This document shows, piece after piece, positions 5,570 through 7,647 of a stretch of 7,647 nt of DNA. The stretch covers positions 1 to 7,647 of the forward strand of contig JBMNUL010000126.1 of the NCBI GenBank assembly GCA_050946255.1, written 5' to 3'. Origin of the DNA: JBMNUL01 sp050946255. GTDB taxonomy: Bacteria > Actinomycetota > Coriobacteriia > Coriobacteriales > CADBOM01. The notes beneath the pieces are model-generated. The model was given only the letters and a program-made list of their open reading frames with translations, was not told the origin of the DNA and ran no database searches. Positions within the stretch are counted from its first letter, which is position 1, and every line of letters begins with the position of its first letter. Both the position numbers and the translations under genes were made by a program.

Positions 5570-6910
5570 ATGTTTGCTCCAAATGGCAACATATGCAAGG
5601 ACGCTGCTCTTCTGTTGAATTTTCGCAACCTCGGTTACTTCCCGTACGTCTACACCGGCCCCAAGGACGAGCTGCTTGCCTGCCGCAAGACCGCTTGGCT
5701 CGGCACTTTCCTGAACACTAGCCCGGTTTACGACGTCTTCGGCCCCGACCTCGTGAAGCTGCTGAACAAGGTCACCGTGAACCGCGACTACGCGAAGCTC
5801 GGGGTCGACAAGTCGCGCCACGCAATCATCTGCGACGACAAGGGCCGCATACTCGCCGATGGCGTCCTCATGCGCACGGGTGAGGATCTCTATCGCAGCT
5901 ACTGGCTCGCGCCTATCCTCGCCTACTACGTCGAGGTCGCGGCAAAGGAGTGGGGGATGGACGTCTCGGGCAGGTGGGTCACCGACGAGTTCTTCCTGCA
6001 GATTGACGGACCCAAGTCGCTCGAAATCATGGAGCAAGCATGCCACGAGGACCTGCACGGCCTCAGGTTCGCGCAGAACAAGGCCGTCGAGATCGCCGGC
6101 ATCCCCTGCAGGATCCACCGCCTTGGCATGAGCGGCGCGCTCGCCTATGAGATGCACGGCCCCTTCGAGAAGGTCGAGGATGTCTTCGAAGCTATTGTAG
6201 AAGCCGGCGAGCCCTACGGCATTCGCAAGCTGGGCTTCAGCAACTATTGCCGCAACCATACTCAGGGTGGCTACCCCAACCAGTGGATCCACTTCTGGTA
6301 TCCGATGGCCTCGAACGGCGAGGCCATGAAGGAGTACTACGCTGAGCATGGTGGCGTTCTAAGCTCCATGACGCGGTATCCGTTCTTCGGAAGCGCGGCG
6401 GACGACCCCGAGAACGCCTTCGTCACCCCGTACGACGTGGGCTGGGACTACCTCATCAACTGGGATCACGACTTCATCGGCAAGGAGGCGCTGGCGGCAA
6501 TCGACAAGAACCCCCCACGCAAGCCCGTCACGCTCGAGTGGAACCTCGAGGACGTGGGCCGCGCCTATGCCGACTCCATCGCCAACCCTGACTGGCACCC
6601 GGTTGACAACATCGTCTCGACGGGCGACGGCGGCGACTCGAAGTTCGTGATAAGCAAGGTCATGAAGGACGGCAGGATGGTCGGTGTCGCGTCCGGCCGC
6701 ACTAGGGACTTCTACCACAACAAGATGATCTCTCTCTGCTGGCTCGAGCGCGACCTCGCGTCCGAGGGAACCGAGGTCGAGGTCATCTGGGGCACTAACC
6801 CCGCGGCGCAGGTCACGATTCGCGCGACGGTCGCGCGGTTCCCGTACTACGACGAGGAGTACCGTAACGAGACCTTCGATGTGGAGAAAATCCCGCATTA
6901 CAAGGGCTGA
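5570..6910 (+). CDS. GcvT-fold methyltransferase, LigM/DmdA-like; probable tetrahydrofolate-dependent aromatic O-demethylase
   Basis: A 446-residue protein of the glycine-cleavage T-protein fold. The start is chosen at 5570 because AAGGAGG (5557-5563) lies 6 bases upstream; an in-frame ATG at 5546 lacks one. The N-terminal folate-binding part includes a CDDKGRILADG segment at 88-98 and an RTGEDLYRSYW segment at 102-112. The family signature WDHDFIGK is at 298-305, followed by a C-terminal beta-barrel domain (about 310-440). Its length is close to LigM, the folate-dependent vanillate/3-O-methylgallate demethylase, and longer than GcvT. No glycine-cleavage partner genes are nearby, arguing against a role in glycine breakdown. 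The likely reaction is transfer of a methyl group from a methoxylated aromatic compound to tetrahydrofolate, in the cytoplasm; the substrate is not determined. A terminator follows 25 bases after the stop, so it is a single-gene unit. Other methyl donors, such as DMSP-like compounds, are possible. Confidence 0.85.
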   Translation: MFAPNGNICKDAALLLNFRNLGYFPYVYTGPKDELLACRKTAWLGTFLNTSPVYDVFGPDLVKLLNKVTVNRDYAKLGVDKSRHAIICDDKGRILADGVLMRTGEDLYRSYWLAPILAYYVEVAAKEWGMDVSGRWVTDEFFLQIDGPKSLEIMEQACHEDLHGLRFAQNKAVEIAGIPCRIHRLGMSGALAYEMHGPFEKVEDVFEAIVEAGEPYGIRKLGFSNYCRNHTQGGYPNQWIHFWYPMASNGEAMKEYYAEHGGVLSSMTRYPFFGSAADDPENAFVTPYDVGWDYLINWDHDFIGKEALAAIDKNPPRKPVTLEWNLEDVGRAYADSIANPDWHPVDNIVSTGDGGDSKFVISKVMKDGRMVGVASGRTRDFYHNKMISLCWLERDLASEGTEVEVIWGTNPAAQVTIRATVARFPYYDEEYRNETFDVEKIPHYKG

Positions 6911-6935
6911 GCCAATTCGCTGCCTGCCTCTGCAT

Positions 6936-6967
6936 CGCCCTCTCCGAGCATCCGCACGGGGAGGGCG
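6936..6967 (+). terminator. Hairpin terminator of the LigM-like gene
   Basis: An 11-base stem (CGCCCTCTCCG at 6936-6946 with CGGGGAGGGCG at 6957-6967, one G-T wobble) has a 10-base loop. It begins 25 bases after the stop codon. The downstream CTCTGCTCTGTTATC is only moderately T-rich, so termination may rely on the strong stem. Confidence 0.6.
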
Positions 6968-7117
6968 CTCTGCTCTGTTATCGGCGTCACGCGCCAGGAA
7001 AGTGCCCGGATTGCCGCAGAGCCGAAAGATGCCCATTTTGCAGCATGACGTGTGGGAGCGCTGCACCTACCTCGGTCAAATAATCGATGCAAAGTCTCCG
7101 AAATTGCCCGAAAGGCA

Positions 7118-7135
7118 CCTCGCGAGGACTATCAT
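7118..7135 (+). promoter_or_regulatory. Possible lysR promoter -10 with adjacent palindrome
   Basis: TATCAT at 7130-7135 matches the -10 consensus at five of six positions and would place the transcript start about 32 bases before the ATG at 7174. No -35 is at the usual distance; TTGCCC at 7104-7109 is 20 bases away. The 10-base perfect palindrome CCTCGCGAGG (7118-7127) lies immediately upstream and could be a site for LysR self-control. The rest of 6968-7173 shows nothing I can name. Confidence 0.25.
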
Positions 7136-7173
7136 CGGATGGAAAGCAGTCTTCGGGCTAGCGGGGAGGGGCC

Positions 7174-7647
7174 ATGGACATCCAGATGATGCGCGAGTTT
7201 GTGCGTCTTGCGGAGACGCTCAACTTCACGAAGACGGCCAAGGAGTTCTACATCTCTCAGTCGACGCTCAGCCGTCATCTTTTGGCCATGGAATCCGAGC
7301 TCGGTGCCACGCTCCTGCTGCGTTCGACTCACGAGGTCGAACTCACCGAGGCGGGCAAGGCTGCCTACCGCTATCTCAAAGGAATATCTGAGAGCTACGA
7401 TGAGATGGGGCGGGAGGTGACCGCCGTTACCGCCGGTGCGACAGGTTCGTTCGCACTCGGTTTTCTCTACTACGGCGGCATGAGCTACATGCGCGATGGG
7501 CTTGAGAAATTTGCAAGCACTTATCCAAATGTGAGAATCCGCTTTCTCTCACAGCAGCCATACCAGATCTTCGAGTCGCTCGAGAGTGGCGAGGAGGACG
7601 TCGGACTCGTCTTTCGTTCGCAGGACATGGACGAGAAGGAATGGGAG
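7174..7647 (+). CDS. LysR-family transcriptional regulator, N-terminal part (cut by window edge)
   Basis: The first 158 codons are present and the reading frame runs off the end at 7647. Residues 1-60 form the LysR winged-helix DNA-binding domain: REFVRLAETLNFTKTAKEFYI, then SQSTLSRHLLAMESELGATLL and the wing ending in ELTEAG. The co-inducer-binding domain starts near residue 90 with GSFALGFLYYGG and continues with a typical FLSQQP segment. The start is supported by GGAGG (7165-7169), 4 bases upstream, a slightly short distance. It follows the LigM-like gene in the same direction behind a terminator, so it is probably transcribed separately. It may regulate that gene or one beyond the right edge. 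Ligand unknown. Confidence 0.93.
   Translation, partial: MDIQMMREFVRLAETLNFTKTAKEFYISQSTLSRHLLAMESELGATLLLRSTHEVELTEAGKAAYRYLKGISESYDEMGREVTAVTAGATGSFALGFLYYGGMSYMRDGLEKFASTYPNVRIRFLSQQPYQIFESLESGEEDVGLVFRSQDMDEKEWE

Noticed and set aside
5549..6349. Long leftward open frame opposite the LigM-like gene (266 codons)
   Set aside because: It has no ribosome binding site or protein-family motif; the plus-strand gene explains the region.
6879..7391. Rightward open frame spanning the gap before lysR
   Set aside because: It overlaps the end of the LigM-like gene and the start of lysR in another frame, and it has no family features.
1..7647. CRISPR array, tRNA, rRNA, insertion sequence or phage attachment site
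   Set aside because: No regularly spaced repeats, cloverleaf-like segments, transposase motifs or long terminal repeats were seen.

Overview
The window looks like an accessory metabolic locus from a moderately GC-rich anaerobe. I infer an actinobacterium of the Eggerthellaceae type (Eggerthella, Gordonibacter, Adlercreutzia and relatives). The reasons are gene content and style: a soluble molybdopterin oxidoreductase of the catechol-dehydroxylase/transhydroxylase kind with a small ferredoxin partner, a LigM-like aminomethyltransferase-fold O-demethylase, and a dedicated TetR or LysR regulator beside each enzyme. No 16S or other phylogenetic marker is present, so the assignment rests on gene content alone.

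Left block (1-3534): a TetR regulator cut by the window edge reads leftward. It is divergent from a two-gene unit reading rightward: an 808-residue bis-MGD-type molybdoenzyme and, 2 bases later, a 137-residue ferredoxin with eight cysteines. The 141-base gap between regulator and enzyme holds a near-perfect 16-base palindrome, a plausible promoter and a second inverted repeat around its -10. After a 157-base gap containing a 14-base tandem repeat comes a 72-residue, probably helical protein in the same orientation.

Middle block (3535-5350): a 317-base gap carries two strong leftward hairpins. Between them lies what looks like the tail of a broken cytochrome c gene (CxxCH motif). A 264-residue protein I do not recognise reads leftward and is divergent from a second TetR regulator. 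The two promoters lie nearly back to back, each with one copy of a 9-base repeat in its spacer.

Right block (5351-7647): a 219-base leader with palindromes precedes a 446-residue GcvT/LigM-like protein with a perfect ribosome binding site and its own terminator. A LysR regulator, cut by the right edge, follows.

Working hypothesis (inference): the locus processes plant- or host-derived aromatic compounds. The LigM-like protein would move a methyl group from a methoxyarene to tetrahydrofolate, exposing a catechol. The molybdoenzyme plus ferredoxin would reductively remove or rearrange a ring hydroxyl. Each step would be switched by its neighbouring regulator. The most unusual details are the molybdoenzyme's altered N-terminal [4Fe-4S] motif, with Asp16 where a Cys is expected, the unrecognised 264-residue protein, and the cytochrome remnant.
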